Shown here piece by piece: positions 36,889-50,300 of a stretch of DNA of 64,000 nt. Where the stretch lies: contig VXAU01002498.1 of assembly GCA_013399695.1 (NCBI GenBank), positions 310,001 to 374,000 on the forward strand, read 5' to 3'. How positions within the stretch are numbered: the first letter of the stretch is position 1; every line of letters begins with the position of its first letter. The notes below the pieces were generated by a model, which saw only the letters and a list, made by a program, of their open reading frames with translations, did no database searches and was not told the DNA's origin. The DNA is from Formicarius rufipectus (Eukaryota; Chordata; Aves; Passeriformes; Formicariidae). The translations under genes and the position numbers were made by a program.

Positions 36889-39800
36889 CCTTATTCCATT
36901 ACAAAAAGGAAAAAGATGATTTTTTCTTACTATTCATTTATCTCTGTTCTGGGAACTTGCTAAGACAAAGAATAGGCAGGTTCAAGTATCCATGCGGAAC
37001 AACACAAAAGAGGGAGGGAGGGCCGTGTTTCATCCCAGGTATCCCTCATCATAGTAAACACAGGGAATATGTAAAAAAAATTATCTCAGGCATGACAATA
37101 TGTCTATGCAAGATGATCAAAATGTATGGTCTTGTAAGGATTTGGTTTAGATGAATCTGCCTTCTCCAGTTAGAAGGAACCACTCTGCCACAATCTTCTG
37201 TGCTGGTACTGGTGATGATTCAGTTGTGCTGGATGAACAGGGTTGTTCCACTGGCAGCATCTTTAGCACTTGTTGCACACTTCTGTTTCCTCAACAATCT
37301 GGATAAAAACACCCATTGCCACTGCAGCTATCAACAAAACAATTTATTAAAAAAGGAGATTGGGGTATCAATCAAGATGACAAGTTTTACAGAACTGACC
37401 TTTGTAAGCAAGAGAGAACTGGGTGAAAGTCACTTTGCATTCTGAGCAATACCAGTGAACTGCAGTGCAGGTTCCTTCAGCCACGCTGAGAGTGTGGGAA
37501 CAAATGATCTGTGCTGTGATTTAGAAGATAACAAGGAAAGTCTGTTCTTTCTATCCGGCCTTAAAGCTTTCTAGACTGACCTCAGAGTTGAGGTTAAAAA
37601 AGAATCTGTAATGTTAGCACCTAATAATATTGGGATGTTACTGTGGTTTTTGAAATCAGATTGCAAGTTTATAGCACTTTGCAGTGATTTCATATTGATT
37701 TATCATCAGAGGTTATCAAAATTGAATTACAGAAAAACCTCAAAGGTTATGTCCTTTTGGTGAGCCAGAGTCTGAATTTGCTTCTTTATCTTGCTCCCAA
37801 CCACTAGCAAAATCCTGCTCTAGATTTTGGTGGTTTAAATGCTTTCATAAATGCTGTGAAATGATCAAGATGAGGGAAGAAATCAGTCTAGACTTTCCAG
37901 TAAGGTGGCAATAGGAGGCAGCCTAGCTAGGATCAGCAGTAGTTATTTAGGCTGGGCCAGCTGAGCAGGTGAGACTCCAGGCTGCAGCTGTGGGTTCCTG
38001 CAGCCCATCAGCCGCGGGCAGAGCTGCTGCAGACACCACCACAGCATGGGCTGGGCTCTGCTCGGCTGCCTTCAACCCCTGATTGAGGAAAGGAGCATTG
38101 CAGTGAAGGCAAGCTCCAGAAGGAGAATCTTGAGGGTTTAGCCAACCCTTGTACCCCCTCTATTATGTTTTCCAGTTGATCCTTTCTAACTAAAATCAAC
38201 TTTTTCTTTTGATTGATAATGTTCAAAAATAAACAGAAGGCACTTACCTGGTTCACTGCATCTTTCTGTGATTTCTTAAAATAATTTTGAAATTTGATTA
38301 TTTTTTTTTTCCTGGAAAGTCTGTTAGTAGAAAAAGCCATCAGACTTAACAGCATGTATGCCCTCCAGCAAAACAAAAGCCCACATCTCCCATATAGGAG
38401 GAGAAAAAGAAAAGTGCAATGTGGGACAGCAATAGGTTTGAAACTTTTAGTTCAAGTGGTTTTTTTGCCCTAATACTGTGGTTCAGATAATTGTCAGAGG
38501 CTCTCTAAACTCTCTGCTGTTTGTATTTTGAGATCTGCAGGTCAATCATTGTCTGTTATGTATATCTGGCTTGCTGTGAGTAGTCTTAAGTCTGTTTAAA
38601 GGTTTAGCTGTCTCTGAAAATAAGTTATTATTCAGGCCACCAAAGAACTGATGTCTGTAGTGAAGTGGACACAGCCAGAACGCAGCAAACACCATCAGTG
38701 GTGTCCTGTATAGGAGAAGAGCCCCAAATTCAATGATTTATTTCTCTGACACTTTCATTGCCTTCCTTCTTTCAGGCATTTGTCATTCCTGCTCTGTTTG
38801 GGGAGATACAGTCCCATTAACTCTATGCCGAACTGATGATGTTTCACTTGTATCAACTGTAACTATATTGTTGAGATTTTTCTCTTCCTTATAGGCTTTT
38901 TTTTTTTTTTTTCTTTCTGTGGAGTTATCTTGGAGAAATGGATAAAGATCTGTGTGCTCAAGGATTCAGATCCTGTTGTCCATACACAGCTCCCAGCCTG
39001 GTTGGAGCCTTCCATGGTCTCGGTACAGAACAATATAATTCCTTCCACAGAAACACAACTTGATTTTCAGCCAAAGTTTCCTGTAAGAGACTTTTCTTCT
39101 AAATCAATCCCAATGTAAGCAGGAAAAGGGGGAGCATGGGAAATGGTGCAGCCAGGAGCTAGGCTTGTGGCCTTCTTGTGACATGGAAGTCTTGCACCAG
39201 CTGAATATGTTCATGCCCAGAAATGAAGGTGAATTCCACTTATTTGTCACTCCCCTGCTGCCAGTTCTTCCCTGTTGAACTGGCAGAGCCTTTATTGCTG
39301 CTGCACCTTTTATTGTGAGACACAGAGTGAGGACTCACTAGAACAAGCAGAGATTCAGTTCATGGGCATTATCTGCCCATTTTTTCTGCTTCTATCTTGT
39401 TCAGTCAAGGTTTGCTTCAGAAAATTCTTGGAGCTGATAGAAATATAGGTGCAGAATTTCAAACTCAGTTATGCTGAGAAAAATGCCATCAGTATTTTTT
39501 CAATAAACAAATAATGTCTGTCCCCCTCTCCAGAGCAAAGAGAGTATCAATAGAAACAATTACTTTGTTGTAATTTAGTTTCAAAATCTACTTGCAGAGA
39601 AACAGGCAAGCAGTTTAGTGAGATTGATATGTATGGTGGATTATTTAGGATAGATATTGATCCAGTCTAAAAACAGGAGGCTTCTTCTGTGCATCTGAGT
39701 CTTACATATGTTTAGAAAAATTTGAATTAAGGAACATGAGGTTTGTTTTTGTAAAATGTCTTTATTTATAAAGCCTGCAGTGAAATAGGATCAGGATCAA

Positions 39801-42149
39801 AACTAGTAATTGAATATAGTTTTCCCAAACTAAATCTAAACCTTGAATTTTTCTAATAACCTAATAAGTTTTGCCATTAACTTTGCTCTGAGATGTCTGA
39901 TGTAGAAACTCTAATTATGTGTAACAATCAGTTTTAACAACACTGTTACTTCTTGAAATCGTGATAACCCAGGTATACTGAGAGATCATATGATAGGCTA
40001 TCCTCTTATTCCAACAAGCACAACAAATAACTTGCTTGAGGTGTACATACAAAGGTGAAAGTTCCTGCAAATCCTGTAGCATCTTTCCCAGTTTTACTCT
40101 TTCATCAAGTAAGTCTTGGCTAATCTGTAGTTGCAGTATGTAGATGGTATGTGATCAGCTTTCTTTGGAGCAGTTTAATGAACATAAAAGTTTTGTTCTG
40201 AGCCTTAAAGGGCAATAAACTTTATGGTATATCAAGCAGCCAGCCTTCTTCCTGACACCATATAGTTATATACCTAATATTTTAAAAAGAAGTAGTGATG
40301 CAGATGACCCGGGTGTAAACACAGGAGAAGAATAGAGAATCTACTTTACTCTCTGAAGTCTACAGGTCAGCACCTCATATAGAACAATTCACATAGACTG
40401 TACTCCTACAGTTACTGACAATTAAACATATGGGCATTTGTATTTATTTTAAACTAATTTGATACAGATCATTTTGGACAGACTTTGTTCAGGGGGGATG
40501 GTGATTTTGAAAACTTATCCTTGGGTATGTTGAAGTCTGGGGAACAGGGAGGCATCCTAGAAATGCTTGCAAGTCTGCTTTCTTATAACTCTGGCAGTTT
40601 GGATTCTGTGTCTGCAGGGCACAGATTAGGCTGGGCCATGGAGGTGCAGGCAACTATCACTGTTTCAAAGTGACTCTTTTTCTGCAATGTCTCAATTTCC
40701 CTTTAAAAACAGAGTATAAAGGCTTTTCTGTGTGAAGAAATCAGGGTGAAGGAAGATGTGTTGTGAATTGATGGCATGACATCTTTTCTGCTCTACATAC
40801 TCCTTCATGCAGTCTCTGTGGTCATGGTTAAAGACATTCCCTTTCCCTTGCCTCTCCCAAATGAAATAGTTATAAGTGATGGAAAGATGTCAACTAAGCC
40901 TGAAGGGAACCTGCTATGATATTTTGGAGAACTGCAAGCTGCCTTATTTATTCTGGCACAACGTTAATCAGCTGTCCTGCACAATCAGTTACATGTCACC
41001 TTTGTTAACAATTTAATTCTCCCTGTGGAAAAGGGAGGGAGAGGGTGATGGATATTTATAGTCCTCTCTCTGAGACCTCTCATTTAGTGCCACCAAGAGG
41101 AGACAGTTACTGCCTTTAGCAGGAGCCCCACCATGGGTGTCCAGAACCCACACTGGCTGGAGGAGGCTAATGAGGAGTCCGTATGGACTCAATGAATTTA
41201 TTGAAACTTGTATGCAAAGTTTCTTTTTAGCTTCCAGGGCATTGTCTTCCTTTTATTTATATGGATCTATGGCTATGCAGATCTCTGTATTTCCCTGATC
41301 TCTGCTTCCTGCTTAAAGAGTATTTAGCTGTGCAGTGGGAAGCAATACTTGCAACAATAAAGATTGCCTTTCTGAACCACAGCTGTAGGTTCAGCTGGAG
41401 TTGAAGAGATTTGCAGGCCAGTTCTTAATCTGAACAAAATTTTACCTGCTCTTAATGCAGGTAAAGGCTTCCAGCTGGGATGAGTCAAAGTGAAACAGAA
41501 AAGAATGAGTTCAGATTCAGTGGCAAAACCAGCAAAACAGAGAGAGCAAAATGAAAATATTCAAAGCAACCAGCAGAATACATTGGACATTTAAAAAAAG
41601 GCAGATTTGCAGGCACATGGAAAAAGAGGTTGATGGCTGCAATAGCAAGAGCAGCAGCATCTGAGGCAGAAATGAGAGAAATGGTAGGAGCTGGGACAGG
41701 AACAGATGCTGGAATAGCAATAGCAGTAATATTTCCTTTCACTGCACACCCGAACCACTCATTTAGGGGTGGCCAAATAGACTGTTAGAAAGCAAACAGA
41801 CCATTATGGTCCACTGTACAAATATGTATTTGGATAAATGTTGATGTGCAGTGGTGGGTGGAACAGAAGTTGCTGTGTGTGTTTAGCAGCCCTGGAGTCA
41901 GGCCATTCATTAGCAGCAGCCTCTCTGCAGAGAAGCCTCTTTTCCTTTCTGTGAGAGGCAGTAATCAAACTACTCCAAAATTTCCAGATACACTTTTAGC
42001 TTTTTACTCATTGGTTGTTAGTTTAGTCATTCATTTTTTAAAGAAAAAATACTTTGGACACAAAATCTGTCGGTCTTAAAGGATGAATACATTCCTTAAT
42101 ACATTTCCTGGACTCCAAAGTTCCTATTGAAAAGCAATGCCTTTTCCTT
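36889..42149. other. Non-coding sequence
   Basis: AT-rich interval with a poly-T run at 38897-38912 and a small GC-rich patch at about 37975-38090. A 122-codon minus frame at 38008-38376 crosses the GC-rich patch and T-rich sequence and has no recognisable motif. The minus frame at 41485-41742 comes from a quasi-repetitive GCA/GAA/GGAAT-rich stretch (41636-41740). No RNA gene or named repeat is seen. Confidence 0.55.
38897..38912. repeat. Poly-T run (16 T)
   Basis: T homopolymer followed by CTTTCTG. It is pyrimidine-rich, but no convincing exon follows. Confidence 0.8.
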
Positions 42150-42264
42150 AAAAAAAACCAAAAAACAAAAAACAAAAAAAAACAAAAAAACAAACAAAAA
42201 AAAAAAACAAACAAAAAACCAACCAAACAAAAAACAAACAAAAAACAACAACAACAACAAAAAA
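42150..42264. repeat. A-rich / (CAAA)n-(CAA)n imperfect array
   Basis: About 115 bp of A runs of varying length separated by single or paired C, with local CAAA, CCAACCAAAC and (CAA)5 units; the CAA units lie near 42246-42260. It is a degenerate simple repeat on the plus strand. Lys/Asn/Gln-rich plus frames and Phe/Leu/Cys/Val-rich minus frames here (42127-42336, 42038-42298, 42096-42290) are artefacts of it. Confidence 0.92.
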
Positions 42265-44288
42265 GTTGCTTTGGCATGTAACTGTTGCAACTACACATTC
42301 TCCCTTCAAATTACGTTCTTCTGCAGCAACTTGTAGCAGCAGAGAAACCAGCCTCTTGACTTCTAGGCATATTTTCTACTATTTGAAAAATGGTACTTTA
42401 ATTCTTAATTTAAAATTATTAACTGCAGTTATGTCAGCTGACTTTGCAGTGGGTTTGGATTAGGAACATTCATGTACATACATGTGCATATAGAAATCAT
42501 TAAATTTCCTTTCCAGTCCTCATAAAATGTGTTCACACATTTTCAAATCTCATTGTCTTTATTGGAGAAAAAACTGTATCCAAGCCCCCTTCTGCCATTC
42601 AGCATTAAAAGTCCTCTCTGAATAGTCTGTATGAAATAGAAGTTGCTTTAAAGAAATTTTCTTAGAGAAGCAGGGCCTTGATTCAGCAGATTCTGAATCT
42701 GAGCACTGCTGCTTAGCCCTGCACTTGGGGGCTGCCAGACTGCCATGGCAGAGCAGAGGTCAGTGCTGTGCGTGACTGGTTTGAGCAGTTCAGGTATCCT
42801 CGTGATCAGAAGTGTGTGTCTGTGCCGTGGGCATCTTCCTGCACTTGCTTCCCCTGGCCAGGCTCTGACCTTCAAGGCACATGTGCCTCTTGCTGCCATC
42901 GTTGAGTGTGTCCACGAGTCTTTGCCCACAACTATAACCTAAAAATGTCCATTCATTTAATTGCAATAATAAAGAAATTTCCCCCTGTGCAAAGATGTCT
43001 AATGATGCCTTTAACCTTGGAGCTAAATTTTAGATTTAAATTCTAATTTCTAGTAAATTTAGGATTAAAATGGAGATGTTGACACAGCAGAATCACTGCC
43101 ATAAACAAACAAGTCACACTCTTTATTGTAACAGCTCTTGATTGCCTAGCAAAGAAATGCATAATGAATAAACATTATTTTAAAAGGCTTGATAGCACAA
43201 TGAATTTTTCAGTGGGAGAAACAGAAGAGGGAGTATTTAAAAATACATGAGTTTCATATTTGATTATAAGTCAAGAAGCAGCAAAAAGAACCAAAAAAAT
43301 TGATAGGAATGGCAGCAGGCACCAAGCTTTCAGTCTTGAATTAATGAGGTAATTCATAATAGGGAGGGAGTGACTTAGTGATTAGTTAATTACTGTGCAG
43401 AAACATACAATTAATGCACAACTGGAATTAGTATACAATGAATTAAACTGCCACAAAATGCAAGCAACAAAAATTGAGAAGGAAACCTTGATTGTTGATT
43501 AAAACTGTTATTACAGGGAAGAGTCTATCGAAATTACAATAGTTTAGTTCTCAACACGTTTCACTTGTGTGATCTCATTCCAAACTGTTAATAGGAACAC
43601 TGTGATGGAGAGTGGTGTGTGCATTAATTACAGATTTTTGTGCATGCAGGGACAAATGAGTTTATAGGGCCAAGGGGCTACAAAGGCAGACTTATAGGGA
43701 GCTTGTGTGCATTGCAACAGGAACTTTCTGTAACTGTTAATAAAACTAATAGATATTCAGCCTGGCGAGTGAATCAACTCTCCTGTCATCAGCCTGTCAT
43801 CAGCCCAGGGATGTTTCATCCCAAGGCTGCCAAGGACTGATCAGGCACAGAAGAGAGCTGTTCCTGCCCGTGGATCCCACACCAGAAGCCCAGCTGCAGC
43901 TGCTCCAGAGGTGTAGGATGGATGTTTTGCTGTACATTTGGTATCCTGTATGAGTCCAGAGAGGAGGAATGATTGTGGACATGGGTGCGGGTGTCTATTC
44001 TGTGTGATCTTTATGTGCCATAAAGCACAGGGACAGATGCCAGGTCAGGAGCAAATGGTGTTTACCAAGCCAGTCTCTTTGCCTTCTGAGAGAGCAGCGG
44101 TTAGAAAAGGTTGGATCATGTAAGGGCAGGAAATATCTCAAACTACCACATCATAACTTAGAGCTGCCTTGGGGTCTACTCTAAGCTATGGCACTGGAAA
44201 AAGCCTTTTCGTTTATATCTATTTCTCTATAGTCTCTATTTATAGCAACCATGGAAGAGCATGCTGCACACCAGCAGCCAGCACACCA
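42265..44288. other. Non-coding sequence with a TAAT-rich patch
   Basis: No gene recognised. The stretch about 43330-43460 carries many TAAT/ATTA cores (GAATTAATGAGGTAATTC, TTAGTTAATTACTG, ACAATTAATGCAC), as many homeodomain-bound conserved elements do. AT-rich neutral sequence could give the same impression. A short duplication of CCTGTCATCAG lies at 43782-43803. Confidence 0.5.
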
Positions 44289-44336
44289 CAGGCTGCATGG
44301 GAGCTGCAGGACTGTGCTACAGCTCCCAGCAGCCTG
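44289..44336. repeat. Strong 17-bp hairpin (inverted repeat)
   Basis: The left arm CAGGCTGC-A-TGGGAGCTG (44289-44306) pairs with the right arm CAGCTCCCAGCAGCCTG (44320-44336). That gives 17 base pairs with one bulged A (44297) and a 13-nt loop (44307-44319). The GC-rich stem stands out from AT-rich surroundings. It is shorter than a usual pre-miRNA stem and has no T run after it, so no RNA gene is claimed. Confidence 0.85.
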
Positions 44337-47300
44337 ACAGGAGGCAGAGCATTTCTGCAGCAGTTCACAAGTGCAGTTTGCAAGTGCACACAGGTTTTAA
44401 CTCAGATTGTAGCAAATTGAGCTGATAGTATTGGAAGATCATGCTAACCTCCAAATATTATCTCTTCATTTAGTAATGTAAATAAGAGTGGTATTTTAGA
44501 TGTATAATGAGATCTGGTTTCTGTCCTAAGGAATTAAAAATCTGAAGTAGAAAAGCAATTTATAATAGTGTACATAAAAATAGCCTTAAGGGCATTATGC
44601 AAAAGAGAAAAACTAGACTCTGCATTTTGCAGAAGGTGCCTTATGCATGGAAACTTGTGATAATTGATTTATCTTATTGCGTATTTGTTATGGTCTATCA
44701 TGCAATTGCATTGCTGAGACGTTATTTCAGCTGAATTTCAACATGAGCAGCAGTGCATTTTCTTGGGACATAGTAGTTTATACCCTTTACCCTTTTACTT
44801 CACATGAGTTATAAAGATCAATAAATGAATAGCAAAAACATTTTAAAAAATTCAGTCAACTATTATGTCACTTTGATGTCCATATGAAAGTATCAGTACT
44901 GTTAGAGCAATCTAAAAAAATGCAAAATCTTCTGGACAGAAGAAAAACAAATCCTTTAGTATGATCATTTCAAGTCTCTGTAAGAAATCTTAGGAAATGG
45001 TCAAGATTTAGAAAAGAAAATTAAAAATAGAAATCTGAGCATTCTTCTACCCATTCAGTGAGGAACTCAAACACTGTTAATTTACTTACTTAGAAAGGCT
45101 CTGCCAGACAAGCAAAGGTCTCTGAAAGCCTTTCATTATTGTCACCAGAAGCTGTAAGAAAGTCACTAATTTTTTACAGCTAAGAAGACCTTTTTCAATA
45201 AGTGTGAGGAAGTCCACCTTTAGCAAGTGCTGAAGTCTGACCCTTTAAGTTGAGAGCAAAACTCTTATAACTTCAATGGCCAGCACTGGTGGTGCTGGGA
45301 GCTACAGCAAGAGAGGGGCTCCCGGGCTGAGTGTGACTGCAGGAGTGCTGGCTCTTCCTCTCCTCTGCCTACTTTTCCATAGAATAGCACAAAGATTTCA
45401 ACAAGACAAAGCTGTAGAAATATCCCCCAGCACAAATCAGCAAACTCCTGGCTTTTTCACATGAGAATTATTTTGGAAACAGACTTGGACTTCATTGCTT
45501 GCTGAAATAATTTTCATAGTCAGATGTCTCTACCAAGATCTGGTTAAAATTCATGCTATGTCATTCAACCTGCCTTTACCAAATTAGAAGAAAATTGGCG
45601 TTTATTCATCCTTATCTCAGATTCTTTTCTCTTTCTCCTATGCCTCTCTCCCAGTGCTGTTCCACTGAGAAATTAACTCAGCCTTTCTGTCAGTGTCAGA
45701 GCTGGATTGGGAATAGCAGGAAAACCTCAGTTCCTAGGAAGGGTATTAGTTTATAATAAAGTGCTGATCCTTGAAATGTCATTTTCCTATTTGAAGACGG
45801 TAAAATAAACAGCAACAGAAAATCAAGTACTCTGTCAATTTAAATGGTTGGCTTGTTAATATTTACAATATTCCAGTCAAAGAAAAAGTGACTGTCTCTG
45901 CTTGTAGGAGTTCTTTCAGCAGTATTTTCATTAAATGATCAAGCTTTTTCACAGATATTAAGTGGGTATGAAGTTCTTGGTGTTGTGTGCTGCAGCTGAG
46001 GAGGAGGGAAACTTCCCAGTGATTTCCAGTCCCAGGCTTCTCTCCTCACCAATAAAGCAAATTATTTACTAATAACTATTCTCAAAGATGCTTCAGTTGA
46101 CACAGGTGAGGCAGAACAACAAGCTGTTCATTTTCACAGGAGCTCCATACCTGGCTTTTTCCTAGAGCTCTTCCCTTGTTTGTCCCTGATGGGGCCTATG
46201 GAAACCAGTCTCTTTTTCTCTCACATCTGGAGGAACTGAGAGAAACAGAAAGGAAATGTTCTCTTTAGAGGCTAAAAATGAGGTGCAGCTACAGTGCAGC
46301 TCTGCAGTGTCTCCATACAACAATGGGGAGCGGAGTGAAAAAAAACATGAGTTGATTTAACAAAAAGGAAAAGAAAGATGGAAACATGTTGAGAAGTACT
46401 AAATGTCATTTACACAAGAGGTTTATCCACCAGGCTCCAGTGCCATTTCTGAAAATGTGCTCAAGTGATTTTTCTCCTATTTCCCTCCATTATCCTCCAT
46501 TTCTAAATGCATCTCTCATGTCTGTTGTTTTTAGACCACCCACAAACTTAACATTTGGGTGTGAGGTCTGACAGCAATCAGATATCATACTCTGACATTC
46601 ACTTTCCTTTGTTATAGTTTATTTTACAATTTCAGAGGGACACAGGACAAGCCTTCAATCAGCTTTAATTTTTGTCTCTCCTTTCCTTGCTGTGTGAGGG
46701 TAGTATACTTCTCGGGATATTATAAAATACCTTCCACATTTTTGCTGGATAATTCCATTTCTGAATGCCTGTTCACATTGTTCCCACGTGTTTCTCTTAA
46801 TATCTGATATTTTTCAAAGATTGAAAGGCAACACTGCACAGTAAAAACAGTTGACATATTTGATTTCTCTCTCCCCATCTCTCAGTGGAGGAGGAAACAT
46901 TTGTCATCCCTGGGCAGAGCAGCTGTTACAAAGCTTTATGGTGAATTGTCCGTGTTTACAGTCCTTCAGAACAGCATTTTTGTAAGCCTTTTCCTTAAAT
47001 TGTTCATTACAGAGTCCTGTCTTAAGCTCTGTCTCTCCATACACACTGAACTGAATAGAGGGGTACTTATTGCCCCGTGGTAAGTGCAGTCTGGTCTCAG
47101 CACTGCTGCCAATACATTGCTTTTTTCATCATCCATTTTGAGGGGCTGCTGATCAAATCTCTGTACTACAAACTGCAGCTCAGTTTCTCCCAGTGAGTAG
47201 TTTACTACTTTGGCAACATTTAGGAGTATGATTTTTAACCTAGATAATCTCCTCCACTCCAAAAACCTCTGCGAGAAATTTGTCTAATGTTTCTCATCTT

Positions 47301-50300
47301 CACATTGGTGCCAGTCCCTCAGATGTGTTTGTGTCTGCTGTGGCAGAGTTAAAGCCTCATCTCCTGTAGTCTCAAACAAGATTTTTCTTTTTGTTATTTT
47401 TCTTTATTTTTTGGGAGGAATGGGAAAGTATGGTCCTGTGCATTTGAGTCCAGTATTCTCTTCATGCTCCTGGCCATCTGTGCACTGAGGCATGACTGTG
47501 TATTAAGAACTGGATTACAATACAATGCTCTTTTCTTGGTTTGGTATTGTTCCTTATCTTTTGCCTTCTTTATTCTTGCTTTTTTTCTGGTTTCCAGACT
47601 TCTAAGCGGTATTTCTTGTGCAGTGCCAATTTTTTCTGGCTTTTTCCTCTCATCAGGAGGACTTTAATTTCACTTTCAGTGAAATTAAATTATAAAATAA
47701 ATTATGCTTTAATGTGATTCAGATACTACTCTCTGGTGGATATTTTTAACCTCTGAACTTAAAAATTCAAAAACATGCCCTGAAATATTTTGCTATTCTC
47801 TTGGAATGAAAAACTTTTCATTTGGCTAAGCAAGATCTGACATAGGAGCAGCTCTGTAGGATGAATCTTCCTTAGTCTTATAAAAATGCAGCATCATTAT
47901 TAGGAAATTCCTAAACTGAGGCCACTCTTGTGCAAGGCAGTATCATCATGGTGGAGCCATATGCTGGTGTTTTAGATGAAATCAGTTTTTTTCTCCCTGA
48001 TTTCAGTTACTTTTTGAAGTGGATCAGGACCAGCTACCACATTAGAACTCATGTATTTTTCTGTAATGTCATTTTTTGTTCTTTGTTTACTCTTTGGTAG
48101 TCCATCACCTGCTGAGTTGCCATCATCTCTAGTGTGGCTAGTGTAGATGAACTGATTTTCATCAGTTCAGAGGGCACAGAAAGGTGAAGGGATGAGGAAC
48201 TGAGGAACTTTGACTTCTCCATTGCCCCCAGGATGTGTCTGGGGTACTGTGAAGGCAAATGAAGTTTTGTCTGCAGGCAATGGCCATCCATGACGGACTC
48301 CATGCAGAGTAAGCAATAAAGGTTATGGTAAAGAGACATGATGATGAAAGTCCTTGAGACTGTTGGCCAATTTTCACAGCAAAAAGTAATGAAAATATAT
48401 GCAGCAATGCCATCAGTTCAAACCACATCTCCAGATCCAGCATGGGAAGGTTTCAGCAGGTCTGAGATAATTTGATAGGAAGGAGAACGACTTCAGGTCC
48501 CCAAGTTGCACTCAAGATCCCTCTTCTGTTCCTCAAACAGTCAGACAGCCCCATGGATAGGATGATGGCCTCTCTCGGGTACGCAGTTTCCTTACACAAA
48601 GTCTGTCCTCTCCTGCGAGTTTTGCCCCAGAACGTTTTTCCTGTAGCTTTATGGTGCATGTTTCATCCTTCAAACTGCTCAGAACCCGAGTGAAAATGAA
48701 AGCAAGAGGCAGCAGAAGGTGCTTTGGGTAGTTTCCAGATATGTACTTATCTTCCTGAGCATACATCCTCTGCCTCTCCTGAACACACCTGAGTGCTACA
48801 CTCAAGGCAGGGAGGAAAATGTATGGTCAGGTAAAGCAATCAGTGTTATCTGAAGCCCACTGAGCCTTTTCCTTTATCCAAAACTGTCCTTTAATTAGCC
48901 TTAAATGACTGGTGACTGCTAAACTATCTGTAATCTTTGCAAACTGGAGACACAGGGAGGTTTCCTGACTTCTCTGCATAACCCAGCATCTCTGCAGTGG
49001 ATAAAAAGCCTCTGTGAACACTCACAAAGGGCCAGTGCCTCAGCTGAGGCCCTTTGACTTGGCTGGACCTTTGCCAGCCTCCACCAGCGGAGAACCTTTT
49101 TTCTTGTATTTTCTAAAGATACCATTGGGAAAACACTTTTGAAATCCAATGAACAAAGTTCAGTCAATAAAAAGTGAGGAAAAAATAGCATGTGCAGCAA
49201 TTGAACGAGTGAAATGGAATTCAGAGGTGACTGCGTGCTGCTGCTTGATGCATTTTTCTGTCTGATATTACTGATTTGGCAAAATAGGAACATTTCCCAA
49301 AAATGCATCAGGGTTTATCAGAATGCTATGGGAAATCATTGGAACCTTTTGTATCAAACATTTGGCTATTATGCAATGAAGATTGAAAAATCCTCCTAGG
49401 CTCAAAGCAGTTTGATCCTCCTGAAAGAAAATATTTCTGACATCTGATTTTGCTGTAAATTGTGACATTTCAACTTGTTACTCAAATCTGACAAGAAAAC
49501 AAATGCTAAAATTCCCAATGGAAAGGTGATTTAACATAATTTTAATAAGAAGCTGTTCTAATAGGAAGTATTACCTTTGAGAACTGTGAGTGAAATAGGC
49601 AATCTTATTTTTAGCAGGGATATGCATTACAAGTGAAATCCTCACAATCACTTAATAGAAAATGATGAAACATTAAATAGTAGCACAGCATTTAAAGACA
49701 ACGGGTCATTTTCCTCTGCCTGTCTTTAACCAACACAAGTTTCACAAGCGCTCAGTCCAAGTGCAGAATGAAAATATCTGCTGGATTCAGAAACAGATTA
49801 TTTACATAAGCATATCTGACTTTTCTTTCTGACTTTGCAACCCTTTCTGCCAGGGTTGCAATAGGCAACAGAGCCAGAGAGGATGTCTAAGCCTGCCAGC
49901 CCTGCTACAAGCTGGGACAGGAAGAATGATTGGGCACCTTCTACTGACAGAATTTGTGAGGATTGTTATTTGGAGCATTCAGCTCTAGAGTTTCTGGTAT
50001 TTTCATGCTGTTTCCCCACAGAATGTTTTCCTGTTGGTAAACAGTTGAAAGAGGAGATAATACATTACCTCTGTAAAATTATCAATGCTAGAAATTTGAT
50101 CCATTCTCTGAGATGGACTGTGCTGGTAAGGCAGGTATTTTTAGAGAAATTGTATTGAACAGGATGATTCTTTTTTTAATGCTTTGAATAATGTAAACCA
50201 TTTATCTTCTTTTCTGCCTCTGGAGAGAACATTTTCTGTAACTTGAAAAAAGACAATAAAAATACTTATCTAAACAGCACACCACACCTTGAAGGTGCGT

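Noticed and set aside
42038..42298. Phe/Cys/Val-rich minus-strand frames that look like membrane proteins
   Set aside because: They are the reverse translation of the A/(CAAA) array at 42150-42264.
46966..47262. 98-codon minus-strand frame with a charged, peptide-like sequence
   Set aside because: No splice signals, no recognised domain, and length within chance for this interval.
48049..48805. Cluster of overlapping minus-strand frames suggesting a decayed gene or element
   Set aside because: The frames overlap in different phases and none matches a receptor, retroviral or transposon domain that I can name. Left as unassigned sequence.
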